Made by a program: the position numbers and the translations under genes
Notes under the pieces: model-generated
Seen by the model: the letters and a program-made list of their open reading frames with translations, nothing else
The model's database searches: none
Told to the model about the DNA's origin: nothing
Origin: Prostheceraeus crozeri
Taxonomy: Eukaryota > Platyhelminthes > Polycladida > Euryleptidae
Length of the DNA stretch: 64,000 nucleotides
Reading direction: 5' to 3'
NCBI GenBank assembly: GCA_907163375.1
Contig: CAJQUW010007090.1
Location: forward strand, 405,638-469,637
In this document: piece after piece, positions 21,478 through 31,661 of the stretch
Position numbering within the stretch: the stretch's first letter is position 1
Layout of the letters: each line of letters begins with the position of its first letter

Positions 21478-23913
21478 ATGATGACACAGGGTTTATTCAG
21501 ACACTTGACGGACACCTACGGGAGCAGGTGTGTTCTCATCTTCCGAACAGTTATCAAAGAGGAAATTGAATTAATAAAACTTAAATCACGTTTGAAATTG
21601 TTTCAAAGTTGTGCAACTGAAGGAATGGTTCCACGGTCTCTCTGGTGTTCTTTACCTGGACGGTTCAGACATGATAAAAAGTTACAATCTAAAGTTGGCA
21701 ATATGATGGTCAAGAAGGAAAGGTCACGTCTTAAAGGCAACTTTGATCGACTGCATATCGAGTTAAAAACGCGCCGTGCATGTCTGTTGCATATGGTGTG
21801 CGATTCGCAGGACAATGAACGTATTCGGGATTTTCTGTCTATGAGTCGAAATCAAGCGGAATGTGGCCACTCTAAGTACCTGGAGAGACGCTTAAGTCGA
21901 TTACGCTATCTTTATGGAAAAGATGAAGCCGTGGAGACTGACACTGGATCAAATGTTGTGATCAATTTAAGTGATTACGAACTCAATGAATTTGAGACAA
22001 GCCTTTTAAGCAAGGGCTTGAACTTCGCCGTTACTCCTAAGCATATTCCTGTCAGTGATATTATAGCGAGTGTGGAGAGTGCGATCTACAAGCAGCCTAA
22101 CGATTTGAAGTCTTGGGCTCGAACAGAAATATCTGCAGCCGTCAGAAGGACCAAGCCACCCAGGAAGATGAACCTATCGAGGGGTGAATCTCTGGCAATC
22201 AAAACCTTGAGAAGTAATGATGATATAATCATCCTGCCTGCTGACAAGGGTAATGCCGTGGTAATAATGAACAAGACAGAATATCATCACAAACTCCAGC
22301 AATTGATCTGTACAGGTCCCTATTTGCGGTTGTCGACAGATCCTTCGCAGAAATGGAGAAGAGAACTTCTTGGTTTTTTTTTAAAATCTGCAGTGGAAAG
22401 CGGACGAATATCCAGACCAACTATGTTGAAGTGGTGTCCGACACATTACCAAATACCACATTTATACGGACTGCCAAAGGTGCAAAAGACTGGCAATCCT
22501 CTTCGTCCAATAATTAGTACACTGGGATCGCTTTTGGCACCGGTCTCAAAGATGTTGGCAGAATATTTGCGTCCTTTCGCTACTAAAGGTCCTTCATATA
22601 TCAAGGATTCCTCAGATTTGATACAGAAGTTGGGATCGATCGATGATTTGAATCATGGCTTACTGTTGAGTTTGGACATCAACTCCTTATTTACGAATGT
22701 CCCTTTGGATGAATCATTGATGGTGGTTTCCGACATAATAAGAAATGACGATCCTTTTGGTGCGATTTGTCCTTTGACGGTGGATGAGTTCATCAGTGTA
22801 TTGTATATGTGTGTGAAGCATTCATACTTTCAATTTGGCGACCATCTATATTTACAGACGGACGGTATAGCCATGGGAAGTAGTCTGAGCTGCAGTTTGG
22901 CTAACATTTATATGCATCATTTCGAGAAAGTGGCTAAGGAGTCAGCGCTCAACCATAATCGCCATTTCCCTAAATTATGGTATCGCTACGTGGATGACAT
23001 CATCGTACACTGGACTCTGTCTCTGGAAGAACTGAATGACTTTGTGGAGTTTTTGAACGCTCTGCGGCCTTCTATTCAGTTTGTTGTGGAGCTTGAGGTG
23101 GATTCGACTCTTCCTTTCCTTGACATCCTGATCCAGAAGAATGAAGGCGGGCTTGTTTATCAAGTGTATAGAAAGCCAACTCACACAAATTTATATCTAA
23201 ACCGTTCGTCTTGTCATCATCCAAGTGTTTTCAAGGGACTCGTCCGGACGATGTGCCACAGAGCTAGGTCGATTTGTTCTCCGGAATTACTTGACAGTGA
23301 GCTCCGTAACTTGGAAAGAATTTTTCGGATGAATGGATTTAGTTCAAGTGAGAGTAGGCGTGTATTTGAGCTTCCAACATCCAGTGATATGCATGTACAG
23401 GACGAAGATGGTGGTAATAGTGTGGCTGATGTATGTATTATTCCATACATCCCTCGACTTGCAGAGAATATTTCAGGTACTCTGAAGAAACTTGGTATAA
23501 AGACCTTTTACAAACCAGTATCCACCTTGAGGAATATGCTGGTTAAGAAGAGACCTACACAGCCCAAACAGTTCGGAGTGGTTTATCGCCTCAACTGTAC
23601 TGATGACTGCTGCGGATGGTCATATGTGGGAGAGAGCTCGAGAACGGTGGAGGAACGTGTGAAAGAACATCGACGTAACGTGAGAAATGTTGCTACACAT
23701 TCAGAAGTCGCCGCCCATGTTCTTGACACCGGCCATGGAATCGACTGGGAACATTGCGAGGTGCTGGATCGGAGCCGTTTCATCGTAGACGTCTCATCAA
23801 GGAATCACTATGGTCTAGGAAGTACAACAGCGTTAACAAATGTGACTTCAATATCGGTACGGCTTGGAATGGAGTGCTTTAGACTTTCATTTTTGTCTTT
23901 CATTTCATTTTAA
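21478..23913 (+). pseudogene. PLE copy D: full RT, truncated endonuclease
   Basis: An 811-codon frame with an intact RT core. One G is missing near 23770 (GG instead of GGG), so the last roughly 40 residues are replaced by out-of-frame sequence that runs 30 bases past the normal stop. The replaced part includes the likely catalytic Glu of the GIY-YIG domain. The conserved LPKVHK also reads LPKVQK through a single base change. The product would keep polymerase motifs but probably no endonuclease. Confidence 0.8.
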
Positions 23914-24174
23914 CTTTTCCTTATTTTACTTTTGACTAAAATGAGTAGTAACTTTGTACAGATCGATTTCATAGTCTTCGGACACTTATCTTTTTGACCT
24001 TTGTTGATTATTGATCATGCATGGAATTTCTAGCGTTTATTTTGTCTGTACATGATTTGTCAATTCAGAACGTGACCATGCTTGCCGGTGGCAAGCGAAA
24101 TGCATCGTACGCATGAGATGACGTTTTTACTCAACCGAAGACCTTTGGTTACCCTGGCTCCGCAAACTTGAATT

Positions 24175-24187
24175 AAAACAATAAAAC
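24175..24187. repeat. Right target-site duplication of the PLE array
   Basis: Exact copy of aaaacaataaaac found at 13008-13020. One A at the junction could belong to either the element or the duplication. Confidence 0.85.
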
Positions 24188-24230
24188 GCATAACAAAGCA
24201 AGAAGACAAACTGCCTAGCACACAACACTA

Positions 24231-24411
24231 TGTACTGAAAACCACGCATTAGAACCTTTGGACAGTTGTAATTAGACAATGGCATTTAAATACGATACGG
24301 AACATAAATGAACAGAAGTCAGCAATCGAACCGAAGAAATAAGTCATGAGTCCAAATAGGCAGGCTGGACTTCCAATCACAATGCAGTAATTGTAAGTCC
24401 AAAACACAACA
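24231..24411 (-). repeat. Gypsy 3' LTR
   Basis: 181 bp, TG...CA on the minus strand, identical by eye to 28206-28386. A polypurine tract (AGGAGGGAAGAA on the minus strand, 24412-24423) abuts its start. Confidence 0.85.
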
Positions 24412-24423
24412 TTCTTCCCTCCT
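24412..24423 (-). other. Polypurine tract
   Basis: The purine run AGGAGGGAAGAA directly precedes the 3' LTR on the coding strand, the standard site for plus-strand DNA priming in LTR elements. Confidence 0.65.
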
Positions 24424-24947
24424 ACCGGGAGGAATAGTTCAGCCTGTCAGGAGGCTTTGATCTCCGACTCGATCGTCTTGGTCCTGAATCCGATGGTGAA
24501 TTCTGCACCCGGGAGTTTCTCGAATATTGAGAAGGCATTGATCGACCCGAGGTTTTCCGTAGTTGATCAAGATGCCGCATCCACCGAAAACCGTCTGTCG
24601 TGGTCACCTCGAACGTCCTTGAACCTCCGACTCGCGTGATGATACCGGAAGCCCATTTATTGGATCCCCGATAGTCTCTTGCAAGAACATGGTCACCCAG
24701 ATTGAGCTTCCGCATTGATTGACTTGAAGGCGGCGACTGTTCTTGATAACTCTTTACCCGATCCTCCACGCTTGGTCGTATCGCATCCAAGCGACTTCGA
24801 ATTTGACGTTTGAACATCAGCATTGAAGGTGACTCTCCTGTCACAGCGTGTGGTGTAAGGCGATATCGCAAAAGGAACCGAGCTAGAGATCGCTCGGAGT
24901 CGGGATCTTCGTCAGACCGTAAGGCTTCTTTGAGAGTCCTGACAAAA
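24422..24947 (-). pseudogene. Gypsy integrase C-terminal part
   Basis: Continuation of the pol frame after a one-base gain in a T run (plus-strand AAAA at 24944-24947). It holds the end of the integrase, including the typical YRLTPHAVTGESPS segment and a chromatin-type C-terminal region (LGDHVLARDYRG, then WMRHLDQLR), and ends in a Ser/Arg-rich tail with TGA inside the polypurine tract. Without the shift it would be fused to the upstream RT-RNase H-integrase frame. Confidence 0.75.
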
Positions 24948-26540
24948 CCGCTCCGCTTGACCGTTTGTTGCTGGGAAGTGAGGTGGTGATCGCAGATGCC
25001 GCACGTTCATTGATTCGAGCCATAATTGGAATGTTCTTGACGTGCTCCGTAGCATTTCGATTGTCTTTTCTGTAGTAATTGAATTCGTCTGGATCACTTC
25101 GGGCCATTTGCTATAGGCGTCTACACACACCAGGTACCAGTAGCCATTTAGTGGACCAGCATAGTCGATATGTACTCTTTCCCAAGGTTGAGACGGGAAT
25201 TCCCAGGTTGCAGGAGAAGCAGGAGAAGGAATTGCTTGAAGTTGGCGGCATTGAGGGCAGTCATTAACCAAGCGTTCTATGTCAGCCGTAATTCGGGGCC
25301 ACCATAAATAACTGCGTGCGATTGCCTTCATGTTAACGATCCCTTGATGAGTCTCATGAAGCTCATTGAGTAATCTCCGCCGCAATGGTTCAGGAACAAC
25401 AACTTGGATTCCCCTCAGAAGGCAGCCATCAACACAGGTCAACTCGTTTCGGTAGCGCTTGAAATCTGCGTAGATAGGACTAATATGATTTGGCCAACCA
25501 GTCTGTACGAACACCAGTACTTGCCGTAAAATTGAATCTCTGGACGTTGCTGCACGGACATCCTTTGCTGTCACCGAGCTTGGATATTCCTCCAAAAAAA
25601 GCGATTGAACCACTTGATCATCTTCGAGATTGTCCAATTCTTCCAGTAGGGGAACCCGCGACAACGCGTCGCAGTCACCATGGTCACGACTCTTCCTGTA
25701 GTGTATGTCGTAGGAGAATCCGGACATGAAGATCGCCCAACGCTGGATTCTGGCAGCAGCATGCTCTGGAATTGATCGGTCCGACCCGAATAGAGCGAGT
25801 AGAGGTTTGTGATCGGTATTGATCTTGAAATGATGTCCCAAGAGGTATTGGCGGAATCGCTTGAGACCGAAGATGATTGCCAAAGCCTCGCGCTCCAGCT
25901 GACTGTATCGGCGCTGGGTCTTCGTCATAGTCTTAAAAGCGAACGCAATTGGTCTTATGGCACCATCGATTTCGTGTGAAAGAACGGCTCCAACCCCGTA
26001 TGAAGATGCATCGCAGGATAAGACGATAGGAAGTTGAGGATTGAAATGGAGAAGAAATCCCGCATTTGTTATCAATTCTTTGGCCTTGGAGACAGCTGCT
26101 TCTTCGTCCTTGGACCATTTCCATGGAACGCCTTTCCGTCGCAAGTTGTGCAATGGCTCGAGGACTGTTGACATATTGGGCAGGAACCTTGAATAGTAAG
26201 TCAATAGCCCGATGAACGATTCGAGCTGTGTTCTGTCTCTTGGTGCAGGAGCATTCAGGATTGCTTCTATTCGCGATTTCAAAGGATGTAAACCATCTTT
26301 ATCGATTCGATGGCCGAGGTATTCCACCGACTCTTCCATGAACCGGCACTTGTCTTTCTTGAGACGAAATCCGACCTCTTCAAGGCGCTTGAATACTTGT
26401 TCCAGATTGTGAAGATGTTCGGGAGCATCTTTCCCCGTAACGATAATGTCGTCCAGGAAAACTTGAACACCTTGCAAACCATTAAGAGCAGCTTCAATGG
26501 TTCGTTGGAATATGGCAGGAGCTGACGAAATACCAAACGC
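24912..26540 (-). pseudogene. Gypsy RT, RNase H and integrase core
   Basis: The frame carries the RT active site FLDDIIVTG, the RNase H motifs CDASSYGVGAVLSH and TDHKPLL, and the zinc-binding HHCC region of integrase (HETHQG then CPQCRQLQ). The integrase catalytic core has its first Asp in HIDYAGPL and its Glu in TNGQAER. The segment that should hold the second Asp is missing: the sequence jumps from TIEMLRS to TFQLWLESMNV. A deletion of this kind cannot be a base-calling slip, so this copy could not make an active integrase. Confidence 0.8.
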
Positions 26541-26938
26541 AGCCGGAGATGCTGGAACAGGCCCATGTGCGTATTGATTGTCGTAAGTTCGGCAGATTCC
26601 TCGTCCAACTCTAATTGATTGTACGCCATTCGCATGTCTAGAGTTGAATAGTGGGTTCCTTGCCCGAGAGTTGCGAACAGATCTTCAATCCTTGGAATAG
26701 GAAATTGCTCGGTAGGTGACGACCGGTTCACCGAAACTTTGAAATCGCCACACAACCGAATACTGTCATCTTTTTTAATAACAGGATGAATTGGTGTTGC
26801 CCAGTTAGAGTGCTTGACGGACTTCAGGATTCCCAACTTCACGAGCCGACCGATTTCTTCCTCCACTTTGTCTTTCAGAGCGTAAGGCAGCCGTCTTGCT
26901 TTGCAGAACCTTGGGATTGCATCGGGCGATTTAAGAAT
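26541..26938 (-). pseudogene. Gypsy RT N-terminal part
   Basis: In the same frame as Gag-protease but after a TGA at 26941-26939, the sequence continues as the start of RT: the Arg/Lys-rich entry, AtPI-type WATPIHPV, RLCGDFKVSVN and motif A YSTLDMRMAYNQL. One base is missing near 26541, so the frame then drifts into nonsense until 26279 while the true frame continues from about 26540. The TGA most simply arose from CGA by a C to T change. Confidence 0.75.
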
Positions 26939-28180
26939 TCAAACTTTGCCTTGATTGTAACGGCCCAACCTTTCATCGAACAGAGCTGTGTGCTGGACCA
27001 AGAGATCAGATAATTGAGATTGGCAATTGAAGAATTGTAGAATTGCTGTTCTCCATTCCTTGCCGAAGAAGCTGTTCAACCAGTTTCGACCGAATAGCGG
27101 AGAATGCCCAGTCGTAGATACGTATATTGGGAGCTGCTTGACCATCGACCGTACTTCCACAGAGACTGTCACCTTCCCACATAGTGTCACTGGTGTACCC
27201 GTGTATGCGAACAATTGATCACCAGGTTGTTGAAGCGGAATTGAGGGAAAGTTACGTTTAAACCAGGTCTCGGGTACCACGCTTGTAACGCTTCCCGAGT
27301 CTAGCTCCATCTCTACCATTTTTCCGTTAATGCGTGTTGCAATATGGAGGGGCTCATTGTAGTTGCCTGAAACGCTATTGATGTGGTCACTCGTGACTTG
27401 ATTGGTTCGAGCTTGTTCTTGAAATTGCTTGGAACGGCAAACGGCTTGAAGATGACCTTTCTTTTGACATGAGCGGCAAATTGCTTCCTTGAAAGGACAG
27501 TCTTTCCTCCAATGACCGGTTTTACCACAACCATGACATGGCCGCGGCGCATTACATGTCTTTGCACCGCCTTGACGATTGGCCTTCACGTTGTGATCTG
27601 GCTTGGGCCGGAACTGCACCTTGTGAACATTAGAAGGCTGCATCTGAGTTTGAATTTCATTGGATTGACAATGCGAGGTCTCCCAAGTATTCGCGAATTT
27701 CATGGCATCAGCGTAATTGATAGTCTCCACCCGAAGGAGCTCTGAACGTAAATCCGGATCTCGTAACCCGAACGTGAATTGATCGCGCATTGCTTCCTCA
27801 TTTGAGTCTGGAAGCAACTTATCGCTGAATTTGCAGAACCTTGCCCCTTTCTCTACACGAGCAGCAAAGTCGCGAATCGATTCTCCAGAGTCTTGCCGCA
27901 ACTGCCTGAAGAGAAACCTTTCATGTAATGCTGAAGGTTGCTTGTCATAGAACTTTTGAAGTGCTGATTTCAGCTCTGCAAGCGATTTCTTTGCTGGATC
28001 AATTGGTCTGAAGTGATTGAATAGGCGCTCATACGCTTCTTCACCGATCAATGACAACCAGACATCCACTCGTTGTTTGTCCTGTATTTTGTTTGCTCGG
28101 AAGAATGCTTCTAATCGTGCGTAATATGAATCGAAATCACATGTTGAAGTGAGAGCGGCTATTGTTCCGTACTTTGGCAT
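26939..28180 (-). pseudogene. Gypsy Gag and protease
   Basis: A 413-codon frame beginning 25 bases inside the 5' LTR end. Capsid-like helices occupy about residues 15-165 (for example ERFLFRQLRQ, SIRDFAARVEKGARFC). Two CCHC zinc knuckles follow at 215-228 and 235-248 with exact C-x2-C-x4-H-x4-C spacing. An aspartic protease with the active site LDSG is at 293-296. The frame would run into RT but for a TGA. Gag packages the RNA and protease processes Gag-Pol. Confidence 0.85.
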
Positions 28181-28188
28181 GACAATTA

Positions 28189-28199
28189 CCTCGTCGCCA
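28189..28199 (-). other. Probable primer binding site
   Basis: On the minus strand TGGCGACGAGG lies seven bases after the LTR end. TGG at this place is the normal start of a site complementary to a tRNA 3' end. I did not identify the tRNA. Confidence 0.5.
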
Positions 28200-28205
28200 G
28201 TGCTA

Positions 28206-28386
28206 TGTACTGAAAACCACGCATTAGAACCTTTGGACAGTTGTAATTAGACAATGGCATTTAAATACGATACGGAACATAAATGAACAGAAGTCAGCAA
28301 TCGAACCGAAGAAATAAGTCATGAGTCCAAATAGGCAGGCTGGACTTCCAATCACAATGCAGTAATTGTAAGTCCAAAACACAACA
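28206..28386 (-). repeat. Gypsy 5' LTR
   Basis: 181 bp, identical by eye to 24231-24411. It is likely to contain promoter and poly(A) functions, but no clear TATA box was identified. Confidence 0.85.
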
Positions 28387-31300
28387 GGTGATGACAATCA
28401 AGTTTCTTCCTAAGCTCTTCAATGTGGATCGTTCTCATATTTTCTCTTGAGCATGCGCAGTTTAAGTCACGAGAGCTGTCATTAACAGCACTAATGATAA
28501 AACAGCAGTAACTATTCTTTTATCTTGAATATTAGCATACTTATTACTTCAGCTTGACAAGATAATAGCTACATTGCACTCATGATCCTTGAAATTTCTG
28601 TAAAACCTGTCGACGTTTTATTTATGCAAGTTGAATCATTGTCAAAATTTAATTTGAAAGAAAATTGCATTAATATTTAGAAATCCCAGAAATGCATGGC
28701 AAGTTACATCAATAACTGCTCCATTTCATAGGATAACGAAGACAATTTTACAAAGAAAATACATAATTATAATGACATCCAAGACTGCATTTTCGATGGA
28801 TTTTCATGTGAGTAACAATGTTTTTACTCGTGGTTTGGACAAAATTATGTATTTGAATAATAATTGAACCAATTTAGGTCTAAAAATAAACTTATTCTCC
28901 TCCAAAAGGTGATTCAAAAATAATGCTAGCTACCAGTTAGTGAGGCTTGCTCATTTATCTCAACAAAATGCTGAACTATCGAACTTAATATCAAATGATT
29001 CTGAATAAAACTGTAACCCAGTGATTTGAATAACCGACTGTCTAAGTCACCGAATGCCGAGAGTTTGAGATTGGATGTTGAGTTCGAGTGTTTCACTACA
29101 TGAATAACATGGATGTTTGCATGTTAGTACTATTGAATAATACACTAATGCCATGTTAACCTTTCCATGATTTCTGTCAGGATTTTAAAATAATATCAGT
29201 TGATATTGGTTATTTGATAACCAAATATCAAGCTCTTGATTTTTTCATGCAGTATATGTAAAATATTGAACAATATAATGGAAGAAAGTTACAAGAAATT
29301 AAAGCAACAAGTAATGAGTTTATCATTCATGCGAACCGCAACCGTCTTAGGGATTAAAACTGTCGCTGGCGCAAATCTAAGTGAATTCTTTCTAATTACA
29401 GTGCGAATATAGAGCTGAGCTCAATTAAATCATGCGAAGATATTCAGAATTTACCATATTTTTGTCGGTGCATGTAATCGTTGATAAGTTTACTTGTACA
29501 TGCAGGTCAATATGTTGAATTGGAATCATCAATATGTGCGATTAGCGGAATTATCTCGGACATCCATTTCATCATTCATCAACAGACAACTGGCAAATCA
29601 CAAAGATAGCTGTTTGGTAGTAATTAATCTTTAAGAAATTGAATCTTTTTTGTGGAGTTGCATCCTCAGATTAAAAAATGCTCCAGAGAAAGCCCGGTAA
29701 TTCTTAATTCTACTTACAAAGATAATAATCACTTTCTCAAATAACGTATTCCAATGGTCCAAACTTTAATAATTTAGTAGATCTATAAATTCGTCTACTA
29801 TTCCTTCATTCAATCCGGGACTCATTTAGTCTATCAGAAAACGATATCTAACCAATTACTGTGCTTTTGTGTTCGCAGCTCTACTACGTCAGATGACAGC
29901 TTATTATCGAATTAGTTAAAGTTTGTTATACTAAAACTGTATTCTTTCACGAGTATTTCCTGCGGATGCCTTCGGATTCCCGGTAAAATGATACTTGAAT
30001 TGAAGAACAAGACTCAATCAATGCATTTCATGTAATTTTATGTAATAAAATTTCATGTCGCTTACAAGATCATATTTCAAGTAGTAACTGATAGGTGGTC
30101 TTACGAAATTGTGTCCAAATTCATCATGTAAATGGGAATGCTTTTGTTTTCCAATCAACGTAGTCATAGAATCCGATATCATTCCTTCAGACAATGACAA
30201 ATACGAAAAATTTGTATGGAACTATTGTTAACACGAATTTGAAAGCTTTTTTTGCATTCCGATTCCGTCAAAATTGAGAATAAGGTCCGAGTTAAGAAAT
30301 TTATCGGAAATAAACATTGTGTATTAGTTACATACATTGAGGCAAAAAGTCTTCGTTTCTAATTAGCTACATTTTCATTGAAAAGAGTTACCGCGGCAAC
30401 ATTTGATGTTGAAACAATTCATCTTTGAAATGATGTATCGACTCCTTTACTTTTTCACGATTCTACCGTAGCTGACTATCTTGCAAAGTCGCACTAAGAC
30501 TTTAGCGACAATCTTTATTTGCTACGCATTTATTTTTGGTGTGCAGCTATGTGTTGGAAAGTTACTTATTGGAATGTATCACCGGAAACTGTAGAACTAT
30601 TAATAAATTACAATGCTACATACAAAGCAAGATAACCGGTTTGACAAAAGTTGAGTCTCCATTAGGAAATAAACCGATGCTCAGCACGTGCCAGGCGCAA
30701 ATGACTTAACTACACATCTATCCTGAGATGAAGCTAAATATGGTCTATAGTTGACATTAATATCCAACTCAATCTATAATAAAAGACTTTGGTAAATGAA
30801 TTATCTTGGTATGCATTCAGCTTCAAAATATCAGATAAAAATTCTCGTTTTTCAACATAACGCTTACCGGTATTTTAGGATGACATCTTACCTAATGAAA
30901 ACGCATTACTTGATGAATTAAAAACACCGTCTTTACATAAAAATCATTTGAAGATATACAATTATCAATTTCAATGTACAAAAAACATCTGCAAAAAATC
31001 ATTCTAAGGGTCATAGTTAAAACATGTTTTTTCTTGTATAAGGCGATATGTGACAGTCATTGAGACAGAATTTGAGTTACAGGTGCAATTCTTGCTATCA
31101 AAAATAGATTTCAAAAATATCCCATGGAGAATTGAATCACCAGCACTGTGCAATATTTGTGAAGGAGGTTTGTCTTTGGCTGATAAAACAATTTAAATCA
31201 TGCACATTTCTCTCCAACGGTCGTTCTTCTTAAAAAATGACATGGTGCTGGCAGAGATGCTATCTACCGTCGGCGCGTTCTGAGATTTTTCTGATCGGTT

Positions 31301-31426
31301 TCATCCCTGCTCAATTATGTTAAATAAGTATGATTATGATAAGCATGTGGAGAAACTCCGAATTAAAACTAACCGCAAAACCGTTTGAAGTAAGAAGCAA
31401 GAAAAATGACGTGAGTACAACATTAC
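28387..31426. other. Presumed intron of gene 2
   Basis: AT-rich DNA between exon 2 of gene 2 and the Gypsy element. I found no exon with both splice sites and fitting phase, and no recognisable repeat. An open minus-strand run next to the LTR (28500-28387) has no donor and is not called. Confidence 0.4.
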
Positions 31427-31498
31427 CCGTTGGTCAGGACTAGGAGGTTTCAAAAACTGTTGTTCCTGAACCTCTCTGATTTCATTGGTAATTGATTC
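31427..31498 (-). CDS. Gene 2 exon 2
   Basis: Twenty-four codons, phase 0 at both ends, with acceptor ttctatgttgcag and donor CGG|GTAATG. The peptide begins ESITNEIREVQEQQF and ends PPSPDQR: a short charged helix followed by a Pro-rich turn. It joins exon 1 in frame across a 37-base intron, close to the lower size limit for animal introns. The next exon downstream was not found before 6285. Confidence 0.65.
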
Positions 31499-31535
31499 CT
31501 GCAACATAGAAATACAAGGGATAGAAAGTACTTAC

Positions 31536-31661
31536 CTTTGAATTTGCACGTTGCTGATACAATTGTTCAAGTCGTGGATCATAAGGAGCTGGTTTGATGT
31601 TGAATAACTGTGTCAAATCTTTATAACCGGAGACTTTTATATCATAGACTCCAGCCGCCAT
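31536..31661 (-). CDS. Gene 2 exon 1 with start codon
   Basis: Forty-two codons from ATG at 31661 to a perfect donor AAG|GTAAGT, ending in phase 0. An in-frame TAA lies ten bases upstream of the ATG with no AG between them, so this is a true initiator exon. The peptide begins MAAGVYDIKVSGYKDLT and later has NIKPAPYDPRLEQLYQQR. There is no signal peptide, so a cytosolic or nuclear protein is likely. The family is not recognised. Confidence 0.7.

Larger units (their letters stand above)
13021..24174. mobile_element. Four-copy head-to-head Penelope-like element array
   Basis: Four nearly identical copies of a GIY-YIG Penelope-like retroelement form one block. Copies A (15744-13342) and B (18443-16040) are tandem on the minus strand. 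Copies C (18776-21182) and D (21478-23913) are tandem on the plus strand. The 5' ends meet near 18455 and both outer ends are element 3' ends. The left end runs about 29 bases into the start of a further unit; the right end stops just before the start codon. A 13-bp direct repeat flanks the block. C and D share variants that A and B lack, so the halves come from two source lineages. PLEs are known for tandem partial copies and inverted 5' fragments; a complete double dimer within one target duplication is unusual. Confidence 0.85.
24231..28386 (-). mobile_element. Ty3/Gypsy LTR retrotransposon, damaged
   Basis: A 4.16 kb element on the minus strand with the order LTR, Gag, protease, RT, RNase H, integrase, LTR, which is the Ty3/Gypsy order; no envelope frame is present. 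LTRs are 181 bp, begin TG and end CA, and are identical by eye. Damage in the coding part: an in-frame TGA after protease, a one-base loss in RT near 26541, an internal deletion in integrase and a one-base gain near 24944-24947. I find no matching target duplication (flanks read cacta and ggtga). It lies 43 bp from the PLE array. Confidence 0.85.

Noticed and set aside
24226-28391. Target-site duplication of the Gypsy element
   Set aside because: The five bases on each side (cacta and ggtga) do not match, and shifting the LTR ends by up to three bases does not help.
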